DNA of 64,000 nucleotides, taken from contig NZ_BDBK01000008.1 of assembly GCF_001612945.1 (NCBI RefSeq), forward strand, positions 310,001-374,000, in the 5' to 3' direction. Source of the DNA: Nocardia inohanensis NBRC 100128 (GTDB taxonomy: Bacteria; Actinomycetota; Actinomycetes; Mycobacteriales; Mycobacteriaceae). The notes beneath the pieces were generated by a model, which was given only the letters and a program-made list of their open reading frames with translations, had not been told where the DNA came from and did no database searches. The first letter of the stretch is position 1, and the number at the start of each line of letters is the position of its first letter. The position numbers and the translations under genes are program-made. Below are positions 8,682 through 16,954 of this stretch, piece after piece.

Positions 8682-8719
8682 AACGGGCGGTTTCGGAAGA
8701 AGTTCCGAAACCGCCCGTT
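8682..8719 (+). terminator. Strong intrinsic terminator after tRNA-Leu
   Basis: A perfect 17-bp stem (AACGGGCGGTTTCGGAA and its complement) with a 4-base loop lies 12 bases after the tRNA and is followed by TTCTTGTT. Confidence 0.9.
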
Positions 8720-8756
8720 TCTTGTTGCCGGCCACCGCGGTATCACCGTCGGCGAA

Positions 8757-9257
8757 TCACCCCAGCGTGAAAGTGGCACTGCCGCTGATCTGTTCCAGCT
8801 CCCGCTGCGAACCGTCGTCGTACAGGGTCACGATCTTGGCCTCCACCCGGCCGGCTCCCGGCGCCATCCCGAAACCGGTGATCACCCCGTCGGGAGCCTG
8901 CTGGATTTCGCCGCGCTCGTTGATCTGGTGCGACTGGCCGTTGGTATTGCCGGAATCCAGGTTTCGCCAGCGCACCGCGACGCGGTACTTGCTACAGAAC
9001 TCGCCGTCCTGCGTGATCCGCACGCGGACGCCGAACTGACCGGACTGCGGCTGGGGTACGACCGTGGCATTGATGATCGCCGCGCAGCTGGGGCCCGGGA
9101 TGCGGGTGAGGGTGGTGGAGAAGATGGTGGCCTGGTCGCTGGGGAGAGCGGTGGCGGGACCGGTGAAGCCGACCAGGGCCGCGACGGCCGATGCGGCGAC
9201 GACGCCGGCGCGAAGGAGCATCGACGACTTGCGGGCGGGGCTCTGCGTTGTACTCAT
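8757..9257 (-). CDS. Secreted protein of unknown function
   Basis: A 166-aa precursor with an Arg/Lys-containing N-region, a hydrophobic core 'AGVVAASAVAALVGFTG' and an Ala-rich cleavage site near 'ATALPSD'. The mature part (~127 residues) is beta-rich with one cysteine pair (C in 'PSCAAI' and in 'GEFCSKYR'), so an immunoglobulin-like exported domain is plausible. The start at 9257 (MSTTQSP) gives a normal-length signal peptide; no strong ribosome-binding site is seen. No family is recognised. Confidence 0.7.
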   Translation of the reverse strand: MSTTQSPARKSSMLLRAGVVAASAVAALVGFTGPATALPSDQATIFSTTLTRIPGPSCAAIINATVVPQPQSGQFGVRVRITQDGEFCSKYRVAVRWRNLDSGNTNGQSHQINERGEIQQAPDGVITGFGMAPGAGRVEAKIVTLYDDGSQRELEQISGSATFTLG

Positions 9258-9391
9258 GACCAGTGCGTCGGTACCGGACCGGCGATCATTAGCACAAGCA
9301 ACTAACCCGACTTTTGGGGGCACCCTGCTCGTTAACGTCCGAAATACTCAGCGCGACAACGATGTCCGCGCACGCGTGGCCGGGCCCGCCG

Positions 9392-10270
9392 TCATCCCAG
9401 GACCGCGGCGAGGTCGAGGTCGGGCAGGCGGGCGGGGTCGGAGAAGATGTCGATGGCGACGATGCGATCCGCCACGATGGTGAAGCTCATGATCGAGAAC
9501 GGCTTGCCGTCGACCGTATTGACCAGTCCGGCAACGCTGTTGACCACCGCGGGATGGGTGCGGCTGAGGGTGGCCATGCGCTGGAAGGTGTCGGCCATGC
9601 CCGCGACGGCGAGCGAACCGCGGACCGAGCGCAGGGTTCCGGAATCGGCGCGCAGCACCACCTCCGGATCGAGGATGGTCAGCAGCGCTTCGAAATCGCC
9701 TTCGCGGGCGGCGGCCAGGAAGGCGTCCACCACGCGGCGCTGACGGGGACGGTCCGGGCTCGGGGCCGGCAGGTCGCCGCGCACCCGGCGGCGGGCCTGG
9801 CTGGCCAGTTTCTTGGCGGTTTGCGGCGTGCGGTCCATGATCGGGGCGATCTGCTCGTAGGGCATGGCGAACATGTCGTGCAGGACGAAGGCCAGGCGCT
9901 CGGCGGGGCTCAGCGATTCGAGCACGATGAGCAGGCCCGAGCCGACCGAATCGGCGAGCAGCGCTTCCTGTTCCGGGTCCGGGGTGCTGACGCTGGTGAC
10001 CACCGGGTCGGGGAGCCGCTCGACCTCCAGGGGCTCCTCGTGCCGGGTCTTGCGGGAGCGCAGCATATCCAGGCAGACGCGCCCGACCACCGTGGTCAGC
10101 CAGCCGCCCAGATTGTCGATCTCGGCGGAGCCGTTGCGGGCCAGCCGCAGCCAGGCTTCCTGCACCGCGTCGTCGGCATCGGTGAGCGAGCCGAGCATGC
10201 GGTGCGCGACCGCACGCAGATGTGTGCGGTGCTCCTCGAAACGGTCGGCCAGGTAGTGGTCGTCGTGCAC
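9392..10270 (-). CDS. ECF sigma factor, SigJ/ECF41 type
   Basis: A 292-aa sigma factor. Region 2 ('LRAVAHRMLGSLTDADDAVQ', then 'EAWLRL') and region 4 ('LAFVLHDMFAMPYEQIAPIM') fill residues ~10-170. A C-terminal SnoaL/NTF2-like domain (~180-285) is fused, which in ECF41 proteins modulates sigma activity instead of a separate anti-sigma factor. The GTG at 10270 is chosen because GAGGAGG stands five bases upstream. The gene is divergent from a hydrolase, DoxX-like and carboxymuconolactone decarboxylase-fold unit, which fits the known link of ECF41 with such 'COE' genes and suggests those are targets. Confidence 0.88.
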   Translation of the reverse strand: MHDDHYLADRFEEHRTHLRAVAHRMLGSLTDADDAVQEAWLRLARNGSAEIDNLGGWLTTVVGRVCLDMLRSRKTRHEEPLEVERLPDPVVTSVSTPDPEQEALLADSVGSGLLIVLESLSPAERLAFVLHDMFAMPYEQIAPIMDRTPQTAKKLASQARRRVRGDLPAPSPDRPRQRRVVDAFLAAAREGDFEALLTILDPEVVLRADSGTLRSVRGSLAVAGMADTFQRMATLSRTHPAVVNSVAGLVNTVDGKPFSIMSFTIVADRIVAIDIFSDPARLPDLDLAAVLG

Positions 10271-10394
10271 GGATTCCTCCTCGATCGATACATCCCTCTC
10301 GGATGACGGATCAACCCGGCGAAATGTGACAGTCACGTTCTCGCGCCGCCGTACGTCAAGGCAGGAGAACAGGCTGAGCGAGAGGAACGGGACT
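10271..10394. promoter_or_regulatory. Divergent promoter region of the sigma factor and hydrolase operon
   Basis: This 124-base stretch holds the short inverted repeat GTGAC-A-GTCAC (10327-10337) and the ribosome-binding sites of both genes. ECF41 sigma factors are known to act on the divergent promoter of their associated genes; I did not find a clear match to a published ECF41 -35/-10 pair by eye. Confidence 0.35.
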
Positions 10395-11567
10395 GTGGGT
10401 GCGATCGAGATCAAGGGCACCGTCGCCGACGGATTCGAGGCGGTGCGAACCGAATTCGCCGCCGTGGTGGCCGAGGCGGACGGGGAATCCGGTGCGCAAT
10501 TGGCCGCGTATGTGCGAGGGCGGCGCGTGGTGGATCTGTGGTCCGGCGCGGAGGTCACCGGTACCACCTTGACCGGTTTGCATTCCTCGACCAAGGGCGC
10601 TTCGGGCCTGGTGGTGGCGTTGCTCATCCAGGACGGGGTGCTCGCGGTGGACCGCCCGGTCGCCGAGTACTGGCCCGCGTTCGCGGCGGCGGGCAAGGAG
10701 CACATCACGATCCGCGATGTGCTCACGCACCGTTCGGGCGTCATCAATGCCGACGGCGGCTTCACGCTGGCGGATCTGGCCGACGACCGGGTCATCGCCG
10801 AACGACTGGTGGCTCAACGCCCGTTCTTCGCACCCGGTACCGCGCAGGGCTATGGCGGATTCGTGACCTACGCGATCATCGGCGAAGTGGTGCGGGCGAT
10901 CACCGGCAGCACCGTTCAGCAATTGTTCGAGCAGCGGATCCGGGCCCCGTACGAGCTGGATGTGTATCTGGGGCTGCCGGAGGAACTGGACCACCGCTAT
11001 CTGCCGATCCTGCCTTGGCACGCTACCCCGGAGATGGAGTCCGCTTTCGCCGCGAATTCGCCCAACCCGTACGGGATTCCGGGCATCGCCTACAACCTCA
11101 ACGCCCGTGGATTCACCCCCGCCGATGTGATGGCGCTGCCCAATGACACCCGATTGCGGCGTCTCGGTCAGGCGTCTGCGGGCGGCGTCGGCAGTGCGCG
11201 CGGGCTGGCGGCCATGTACGCGGCGGCGATCTCCGGTCTCGACGGCCGGCCGCCGCTGTTGTCCCTGGACACCATCGCCATAGTCTCCGAGATCCATTCC
11301 AGTGGCACCGATCTGGTGCGCGGCGACAATGCCCCCTACGCACTGGGTTTCGAAGCCGAGACGCTGATCCACCCGTTCCTCGGCGTGCACGCCTTCGGGC
11401 ATACCGGCTCAGCCGGCTCGGACGGTTTCGCCGACCCGCACACCGGGCTGACCTACGGATACACCCGCCGCCGTGCCGCTTTCGCCTTCAACGCCCCCGA
11501 AAACGCCCGGCTGGCAGCGGTATTGCAGCACGCCGCGAACGCCACCGCCGGCCCGCGCGCGGCATGA
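10395..11567 (+). CDS. Serine beta-lactamase-like hydrolase/esterase (EstB / class C family)
   Basis: A 390-aa protein of the beta-lactamase/transpeptidase-like family VIII esterases. The S-x-x-K catalytic motif is S64-S-T-K67 ('HSSTKGAS'), and the KTG-equivalent triad is HTG ('FGHTGSAGSDGF'). No signal peptide is seen, so it is probably cytoplasmic and an ester or lactone hydrolase rather than a true beta-lactamase. GTG 10395 follows GAGAGGAACGGG. It is the first gene of a three-gene unit with the DoxX-like and carboxymuconolactone decarboxylase-fold genes, divergent from the ECF41 sigma factor. Confidence 0.85.
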   Translation: MGAIEIKGTVADGFEAVRTEFAAVVAEADGESGAQLAAYVRGRRVVDLWSGAEVTGTTLTGLHSSTKGASGLVVALLIQDGVLAVDRPVAEYWPAFAAAGKEHITIRDVLTHRSGVINADGGFTLADLADDRVIAERLVAQRPFFAPGTAQGYGGFVTYAIIGEVVRAITGSTVQQLFEQRIRAPYELDVYLGLPEELDHRYLPILPWHATPEMESAFAANSPNPYGIPGIAYNLNARGFTPADVMALPNDTRLRRLGQASAGGVGSARGLAAMYAAAISGLDGRPPLLSLDTIAIVSEIHSSGTDLVRGDNAPYALGFEAETLIHPFLGVHAFGHTGSAGSDGFADPHTGLTYGYTRRRAAFAFNAPENARLAAVLQHAANATAGPRAA

Positions 11568-11607
11568 GACGACCGACCCCCACATTCCAGAACAGGAGCA
11601 GATACCG

Positions 11608-11982
11608 ATGACCACGAATTCGATAATCCGTTCGCGCGGTGCACGTTTGGCGAAATGGGTGCCCGCGACCGCGGTGGTGGCCGAGACCGCGGTCGGTTCC
11701 TATTGGGACCTGGCCCGTATCTCCTATGTCCGCGATGTCTTCGACAAGCTCGGCTATCCGATGTATTTCGCGACCATTCTGGGCGCGGCCAAGGTCGCGG
11801 CGCTGGCGGCGATCTTGACTCCGGGCCATCCGCGCACCAAGGAATGGGCTTACGCCGGATTGTTCTTCATCTACGGCGGCGCCGCGGCCTCGCATATCGC
11901 CGTCGGTGACGGCCCGGACAAATGGGGCGGCCCCGCGGTGTTCGCCGCTTCCACCTTCGCCGCCCGCGCCGCATTGGCCTGA
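11608..11982 (+). CDS. DoxX-like small membrane protein
   Basis: A 124-aa protein with four hydrophobic helices. 'YFATILGAAKVAALAAILTP' and 'YAGLFFIYGGAAASHIAVGD' match the DoxX_2 pattern, including the conserved K/H positions. Members are poorly characterised and often occur beside stress sigma factors and redox enzymes. The ATG follows CAGGAGCAG. It lies 40 bases after the hydrolase and 29 bases before the carboxymuconolactone decarboxylase-fold gene, so it is probably co-transcribed with both. Confidence 0.8.
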   Translation: MTTNSIIRSRGARLAKWVPATAVVAETAVGSYWDLARISYVRDVFDKLGYPMYFATILGAAKVAALAAILTPGHPRTKEWAYAGLFFIYGGAAASHIAVGDGPDKWGGPAVFAASTFAARAALA

Positions 11983-12011
11983 TCCACCCATCAAGAGAGA
12001 GAAGGAAACTC

Positions 12012-12521
12012 ATGACCACCACCACGCCGGAACAGACCGGTTCGCGACTGCCCAATCCGGGCCAGCTGGTGCCGGAAATGGGCGAGGTCGGTGCGGCGCT
12101 GTTCAAGGCCACCGGCAACAGCTCGGTCCCGCGCAGCACCATCGCCCTGATCCAGCTGCGCGCCGGGCAGATTGTCGGCAGCACCTATCTGGTGCTGCTG
12201 CACTCGGGCAATCTGCGTGGCGCGGGGGAGTCCGAGCAGCGCATCGCGGCGGTGGCGACCTGGCAGGACGCCCCGTTCTTCACCGAGGCCGAACGCGCCG
12301 CGCTCGCCCTCACCGAAGCCGTGCTGCAACCCTCGCCGCACGGTGAGCGGGTCTCCGACGAGCTGTACGCGCTGGCGCGCGCCCATTACGACGAGAAAGC
12401 CCTGGCCACGCTCGCGATGGCGATCGGCCAGGTGAACTTCTTCATCCCGGTGGCGCTGATCGGCAAGCCGATCCCCGGCCGCTCGCCCGCCGAGCAGTGG
12501 ACTCCCGTAGCGGGACAGTAG
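12012..12521 (+). CDS. Carboxymuconolactone decarboxylase / AhpD-fold protein lacking redox cysteines
   Basis: A 169-aa all-helical CMD-family protein. The usual AhpD-like signature C-x2-C-x3-H aligns at residues 57-64 as S57-T-Y-L60-V-L-L-H64: the His is kept but both cysteines are replaced. The family helices 'STIALIQLRAGQIVGS' and 'EAERAALALTEAVL' are clear. It should not act as a peroxidase or disulfide reductase, though hydrolytic or binding roles remain possible. The ATG has AAGGAAA upstream. It is the last gene of the ECF41-associated unit and is followed by a terminator. Confidence 0.82.
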   Translation: MTTTTPEQTGSRLPNPGQLVPEMGEVGAALFKATGNSSVPRSTIALIQLRAGQIVGSTYLVLLHSGNLRGAGESEQRIAAVATWQDAPFFTEAERAALALTEAVLQPSPHGERVSDELYALARAHYDEKALATLAMAIGQVNFFIPVALIGKPIPGRSPAEQWTPVAGQ

Positions 12522-12536
12522 GTTTCCGGACCGCGG

Positions 12537-12575
12537 GAACGGCCCTTCCCGAATCAAGGGAGGGCCGTTCTTTTT
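12537..12575 (+). terminator. Intrinsic terminator after the CMD-family gene
   Basis: The stem GAACGGCCC(T)TCCC / GGGA-GGGCCGTTC, with one bulged base, is followed by TTTTT. It ends the hydrolase-DoxX-CMD transcription unit. Confidence 0.85.
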
Positions 12576-12652
12576 ACCCTACGAGCGCAGGGCGGCGAAC
12601 TAGGCTGTTGCGAACAACCTGTAATCGGTCAAGGGCATGAAGCGGTGATGGG

Positions 12653-13444
12653 ATGGACGGGGACGTACCACTGGATCGACCACATACTTCCCGGATTTAC
12701 GACTACTTTCTCGGCGGCAAGGACAACTACGAGATCGATCGGCAAGCCGCGGAGGAGATCCTGAAGGCGTGGCCGGATATTCGGGTCGCCGCCCGGATCA
12801 ATCGCCAGTTCATGCACCGCAGCACCCGGTTCCTGGCCGAGGCCGGCATCAAGCAGTTCCTCGATATCGGCACCGGGATCCCCACCGAACCCAACCTGCA
12901 TCAGATCGCGCAGCAGACCGCGCCGGATGCCCGGGTGGTTTATGTCGATAACGATCCGCTGGTGCTGGCGCATGCGCGGGCACTGATGACGGGCAGCGCA
13001 CCGGGCGAAATGACCTATATCGAGGGTGATGTCACCGATCCGAACTCCATTCTGCGCGCGCCGGAATTGGCCGAGGTCATCGATTTGAACCAACCGGTCG
13101 GCCTGAGCATGATCGCGCTGCTGCATTTCGTCGAAACCGATGTCAACAAGATCCTCTCGACCTTCCTCGACGCCCTCGCCTCCGGCTCGTACCTCGTAAT
13201 CTGCATAATCACAGGCGATTTCGCGCCCGAGCGGATCTTCGCCGCCCAGGACGTCTACCGTGTCCGGAAGATGCCCGCGCAGATCCGCTACCGGGAGGAA
13301 GTCGTCGGCTGGTTCGACGGCCTCGAACTGGTCGAACCGGGCGTCGTGCCGCCGCATCGGTGGCGGCTCGAGGAGGCCGCCGAGATCCCGGCCTCGTTCG
13401 ATGCCAAGGTCTCCTGCTACTGCGGGGTGGCGCGTAAACCCTGA
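12653..13444 (+). CDS. SAM-dependent methyltransferase, DUF574 (SAV2177) family, copy 1
   Basis: A 263-aa protein of the large actinobacterial family Methyltransf_19. It opens with the family signature 'RPHTSRIYDYFLGGKDNYE', followed by SAM motif I 'FLDIGTGIPTEPNLHQIA' and the acidic ribose-binding segment 'VVYVDNDPLVLAHAR'. These enzymes have no agreed substrate. A paralogue lies at 45466-46290. The gene seems monocistronic, preceded by a terminator and followed by a secreted-protein gene with its own ribosome-binding site. Confidence 0.88.
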   Translation: MDGDVPLDRPHTSRIYDYFLGGKDNYEIDRQAAEEILKAWPDIRVAARINRQFMHRSTRFLAEAGIKQFLDIGTGIPTEPNLHQIAQQTAPDARVVYVDNDPLVLAHARALMTGSAPGEMTYIEGDVTDPNSILRAPELAEVIDLNQPVGLSMIALLHFVETDVNKILSTFLDALASGSYLVICIITGDFAPERIFAAQDVYRVRKMPAQIRYREEVVGWFDGLELVEPGVVPPHRWRLEEAAEIPASFDAKVSCYCGVARKP

Positions 13445-13552
13445 TCGCGCATTCCCGGATGGCCGCGGTGCTAGCGCAATAGAATTCGATTGTCTTTGAT
13501 CGTGTTCGCACAGCTGTCGAATATCGACCCTCTCGAGAGGGGTGCCGGCCGA

Positions 13553-14269
13553 ATGATCACCAGCAGAATCGCCGCCGCCTTCGCCACCGTCATCACGCTC
13601 ACCGGGGCCTTGCTCACCGCGGGCGCGGCCACCTCCGACGCCTATGGGCCCTGGTCGTGCGCGGCCGACAATTGGATGGCCCCTACCGCCGAGCTGTTCG
13701 GGACCTGGAACACCGCCACCATCACCGACCCGGCCGATGCCCGGATGAACGATCCGCTCACCCAGTTCGAGGTGGAGGTGAACCTCACCGCCGCCATGGA
13801 GCTCGGGTTGACGGTGCACTCCCAAGCCATCGACGGGGTGTATTGGTCGCAGGACTCGCAGCAGATCACCTACGAGCCCGCGCGAGTGTTCGACCTGGCC
13901 TGCACCGGGCGCGACAATCTCTGCTGGATCGCCGATGACCTGCGGGTGCGCTACAACCAGGAAGCCGTGCTGGGCATCGAATTCCTCTCCGCCGACAACG
14001 AGCGGGCGGACGGGTTCCTGGTCGAGGTGCCGGGGGTGGACGTGACCCGACTACACGACGCGCTGCTGGCCGATCCGGCCGCGCGCGAACGACTGGGCGG
14101 TGGCGCGGTCACCGAGGACGGCAGTCTGCTGCTGGTCGCCGACCGCGGTGACCTCGACACCGCACGCGCCTTCGTCGAACGGCTCGGCGCGCACTGGGAT
14201 CCGGGCTCGGTGCGCTACGGCGACCGGCAGCTGGTCACCGGCTACTGCTACCCGGGCGTCTACTTCTGA
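13553..14269 (+). CDS. Secreted protein of unknown function
   Basis: A 238-aa precursor. The signal peptide begins 'MITSRIAAAFATVITLTGAL' and is cleaved near 'AGAATSDA'. Cysteines occur at 'PWSCAAD', 'DLACTG', 'DNLCWI' and 'TGYCYPG', so two disulfides are likely in the exported protein. Trp/Tyr-rich beta segments fill the mature part. ATG 13553 with GAGAGGGGTG upstream is preferred over a TTG at 13490. No family is recognised. Confidence 0.7.
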   Translation: MITSRIAAAFATVITLTGALLTAGAATSDAYGPWSCAADNWMAPTAELFGTWNTATITDPADARMNDPLTQFEVEVNLTAAMELGLTVHSQAIDGVYWSQDSQQITYEPARVFDLACTGRDNLCWIADDLRVRYNQEAVLGIEFLSADNERADGFLVEVPGVDVTRLHDALLADPAARERLGGGAVTEDGSLLLVADRGDLDTARAFVERLGAHWDPGSVRYGDRQLVTGYCYPGVYF

Positions 14270-14275
14270 GTGCGC

Positions 14276-14755
14276 TCAGGCTCCGGCCGCGGCGCGTTCC
14301 AGGGTGGCGATATCGATCTTCTTCATCGGCTCCAGCGCCTTGTTGACGCGGTCGGCGCGCGCCGGGTCCGACGGATCGGCCAGCTCGTAGTAGCGCTTGG
14401 GCGTGACCTGCCAGCGCACCCCGTACTTGTCCTTGAGCCAACCGCATGGCATCTCCTCGCCGCCGTCGGCGGTGAGGCTGTTCCAGTAGTGGTCGACCTC
14501 GGCCTGATCGTCGCAGTCGATCATCAGCGAGATGGCCTCGTTGAACGCCCAGTCCATCTTGCCGCCGTTGAGCGCGGTGATTTTCTGACCGTTCAGTTCG
14601 AAGTCGACCACCATGGTCTGACCGGCCTTGCCACCGAAGGCGTCGCCGTAGGGCACCACCGTATTGATCTTCGAGGTCTTGAAGATGGAGGTGTAGTAGC
14701 GGGCCGCCTCCTCGGCTTCGTCATCGAACCACAGACAGATTCCCAGTCCACTCAT
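14276..14755 (-). CDS. VOC-superfamily protein, PhnB/3-demethylubiquinone methyltransferase-like
   Basis: A 159-aa single-domain protein of the PhnB-like glyoxalase/bleomycin-resistance fold. The start 'GICLWFDDEAEEAARYYTSI' and later 'CGWLKDKYGVRWQVTPKRYY' are conserved in this family, whose database name (3-demethylubiquinone-9 3-methyltransferase) is not backed by a methyltransferase motif. Biochemical roles are mostly unknown. The ATG at 14755 has CAGGAGTG upstream. Confidence 0.85.
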   Translation of the reverse strand: MSGLGICLWFDDEAEEAARYYTSIFKTSKINTVVPYGDAFGGKAGQTMVVDFELNGQKITALNGGKMDWAFNEAISLMIDCDDQAEVDHYWNSLTADGGEEMPCGWLKDKYGVRWQVTPKRYYELADPSDPARADRVNKALEPMKKIDIATLERAAAGA

Positions 14756-15001
14756 CGATATCACTCCTGATTCGCATTGGTGTGGGTCGTGCCATGTGTT
14801 GAGACCAGCCAGGCGACCGAAATTCATCGGTCCCGCCGGTGTGCGCGGCAGCGGTGCGGTTCGCCCTGGGTGGAGAAACTTTCCGGGTTGCCGAATCGTT
14901 GGACGAAAGTGCGCCGGAACTGGCGAGTTCCTCTGCCGCGGACGGCATCTGGACCGGTAGCGTTGACGGTACTGCTGGTCGAGGATGTCCGGCGATACGG
15001 G

Positions 15002-15478
15002 ATGTGGTGCGCAGTGTGGGATTTCGAGGTGTCATCGGAATTGTCGATCGGTGAGTCGGTGCTGACCGAATTGCAGGAGCGAGCCGTCGCGGACGGGGTC
15101 GCCCTGCGGGTGGGGTTGGTACTGGAGCAGAACGGGGCGGTGCTGCTACTACAGCGCGAGGAGCATCCCTCGGCGCGCAGCCCGCTGAATCTGCCGGGGA
15201 CCATTGTGCGGGCGGGTGAGCGGCTATCCACTGCGATCGCCCGGGCGCTGTACGAGGAGACCGCGTTGACGGTGGTCGATATTCGGCGGCATCTCGGCAG
15301 CTTCGACTATTTGGACAATGCGGGCAAGCATGTGCGCCGCGAGCATTTCGCGGTGGATGCGGCGGCGACCGGACCGATTCGGCTGTCGAACTACTGGGGT
15401 TACCGCTGGCTTCCGCTCGACGGTGAGCTGCCGGTGACCTCGTCGATCCGGGCCATTCTCACCGATTACCGTAAGTGA
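15002..15478 (+). CDS. NUDIX-fold protein with an altered NUDIX box
   Basis: A 158-aa protein with 'RVGLVLEQNGAVLLLQREEH' as the first strands of a NUDIX fold. The box aligns as G-x5-E-x7-R-A-L-Y-E-E-T-A: the first Glu of REUXEE is Ala, while the EE pair is kept. Because that Glu is a metal ligand or base in many members, activity may be reduced or the protein may be a sensor. The start is uncertain; the frame is open upstream, and ATG 15002 is the first ATG before the conserved part. A strong hairpin follows. Confidence 0.65.
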   Translation: MWCAVWDFEVSSELSIGESVLTELQERAVADGVALRVGLVLEQNGAVLLLQREEHPSARSPLNLPGTIVRAGERLSTAIARALYEETALTVVDIRRHLGSFDYLDNAGKHVRREHFAVDAAATGPIRLSNYWGYRWLPLDGELPVTSSIRAILTDYRK

Positions 15479-15482
15479 CTGC

Positions 15483-15515
15483 CGGTGCGGGCCCCGGTTC
15501 GCGGGGCCCGCACCG
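15483..15515. terminator. Bidirectional hairpin terminator
   Basis: A perfect 14-bp stem (CGGTGCGGGCCCCG and complement, 5-base loop) lies between the convergent NUDIX and flavoprotein genes and is followed by CGTTT on the plus strand. Confidence 0.8.
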
Positions 15516-15530
15516 CGTTTCGCGCGGCTG

Positions 15531-16910
15531 CTACGCGTGGCTGTCGCGGCGCACCGCGCCCACGGCCTTGCGTGCCGCCACCAGCACCGGATCCCAGACC
15601 GGTGAGAAGGGCGGGGCGTAGCCGAGATCCAGGGCGACCATCTGCTCCACGGTCATGCGGGCGGTCAAGGCGACGGCCGCGATATCGATGCGTTTGCCCG
15701 CGCCCTCGCGCCCGGCGATCTGCACGCCGAGCAGGCGGCCGGTGCGGCGTTCAGCGAGCATCTTCACCGTCATGAGGGCGGTGCCGGGGTAGTACCCGGA
15801 ACGGCTGGTGGATTCGATCATCACAGTGACGTATTGCAGGCCGACCGCTCGAGCGTCCTTCTCCCGCAAGCCGGTTCGCGCGACTTCGAGATCGCAGACC
15901 TTGCTGACGGCGGTGCCGACCACGCCGGGGAAGGTCGCGTAGTCGCCGCCGACGCCGGAGCCGATGATCTGGCCGTGCTTGTTGGCGTGGGTGCCGAGCG
16001 GAATGTGGCGCAGGGTGCCCGACACCAGATCCAGGACCTCCACGCAATCGCCGCCCGCCCAGATGTTCTCGTAACCGCGCACCCGCATGGCGAGGTCGGT
16101 GAGCAGGCCGCCCGCCGGACCGAGCGGGAGGTCGGCGGCGCGGGCCAGGCCGGTGTTCGGGCGGACGCCCAGTCCGAGCACCACCACATCGGCGGGATAG
16201 TCGGCGTCCGAGGTGGTGACGGCTTCGACCCGGCCGTCGGAATCGGTACGGATACCGGTCACCTCGGCATCGCCGATGACCTTGATTCCCAAGCCCTCCA
16301 TGGCCTTCCGCACCACCACGCCCATATCCGGGTCGAGGGTGGACATCGGCTCGGCGCCACGGTTGACCATGGTGACCTCGTAGCCGCGGCTGATCAGCGC
16401 CTCGGCCATCTCTACTCCGATATAGCCCGCGCCGACCACGACCGCGCGCCGGCCCGGCGTCGATTCCAGGGTGTCGATGAGGGCCTGGCCGTCGTCGAGG
16501 GTCTGCACGCCGTGCACTCCCGGGGCATCGATGCCGGGCAGTGGCGGGCGGATCGGGGTGGCGCCGGTGGCGAGCACCAATTTGTCGTAGCCCAACCAGG
16601 ATTCGTCGCCGGATTCCAGATCGCGCCAGCGCACCCGCTGCCCGGGCACGTCGAGTTCGAGCACCTCGGTGCGCAAGCGCAGATCGATGCCGCGCGCGCG
16701 ATGCTCCGCGGGTGTGCGGGCGATCAGATCGTCGCGGTCCTCGACGTCGCCGCCCACCCAGTACGGGATTCCGCAGGCCGAATACGAGGTGTAGTGCCCG
16801 CGCTCGAACACCACGATCTCGAGTTCTTGCGCATTCTTCAGCCTCCGGGCCTGCGATGCCGCCGACATTCCGGTCGCATCTCCGCCGATCACCACCAAGC
16901 GTTCGCTCAT
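15531..16910 (-). CDS. CoA-disulfide reductase / NADH oxidase-like flavoprotein
   Basis: A 459-aa pyridine-nucleotide disulfide oxidoreductase. The FAD motif is 'VVIGGDATGMSAASQARRL' at the N-terminus and the NAD(P)H motif is 'VVVGAGYIGVEMAEALIS' near residue 155. The active-site Cys lies in 'SYSACGIPYWVGG' (about residue 46), the single-Cys arrangement of CoADR and Nox enzymes. A dimerisation domain fills the last ~110 residues. It lies 44 bases downstream of an MFS permease on the same strand, so the pair is probably one operon. Its electron acceptor cannot be told from sequence. Confidence 0.85.
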   Translation of the reverse strand: MSERLVVIGGDATGMSAASQARRLKNAQELEIVVFERGHYTSYSACGIPYWVGGDVEDRDDLIARTPAEHRARGIDLRLRTEVLELDVPGQRVRWRDLESGDESWLGYDKLVLATGATPIRPPLPGIDAPGVHGVQTLDDGQALIDTLESTPGRRAVVVGAGYIGVEMAEALISRGYEVTMVNRGAEPMSTLDPDMGVVVRKAMEGLGIKVIGDAEVTGIRTDSDGRVEAVTTSDADYPADVVVLGLGVRPNTGLARAADLPLGPAGGLLTDLAMRVRGYENIWAGGDCVEVLDLVSGTLRHIPLGTHANKHGQIIGSGVGGDYATFPGVVGTAVSKVCDLEVARTGLREKDARAVGLQYVTVMIESTSRSGYYPGTALMTVKMLAERRTGRLLGVQIAGREGAGKRIDIAAVALTARMTVEQMVALDLGYAPPFSPVWDPVLVAARKAVGAVRRDSHA

Positions 16911-16954
16911 GGGTTCACGTTACGAGACGAGCGGCCGGACGGGCCGGGCCGACA

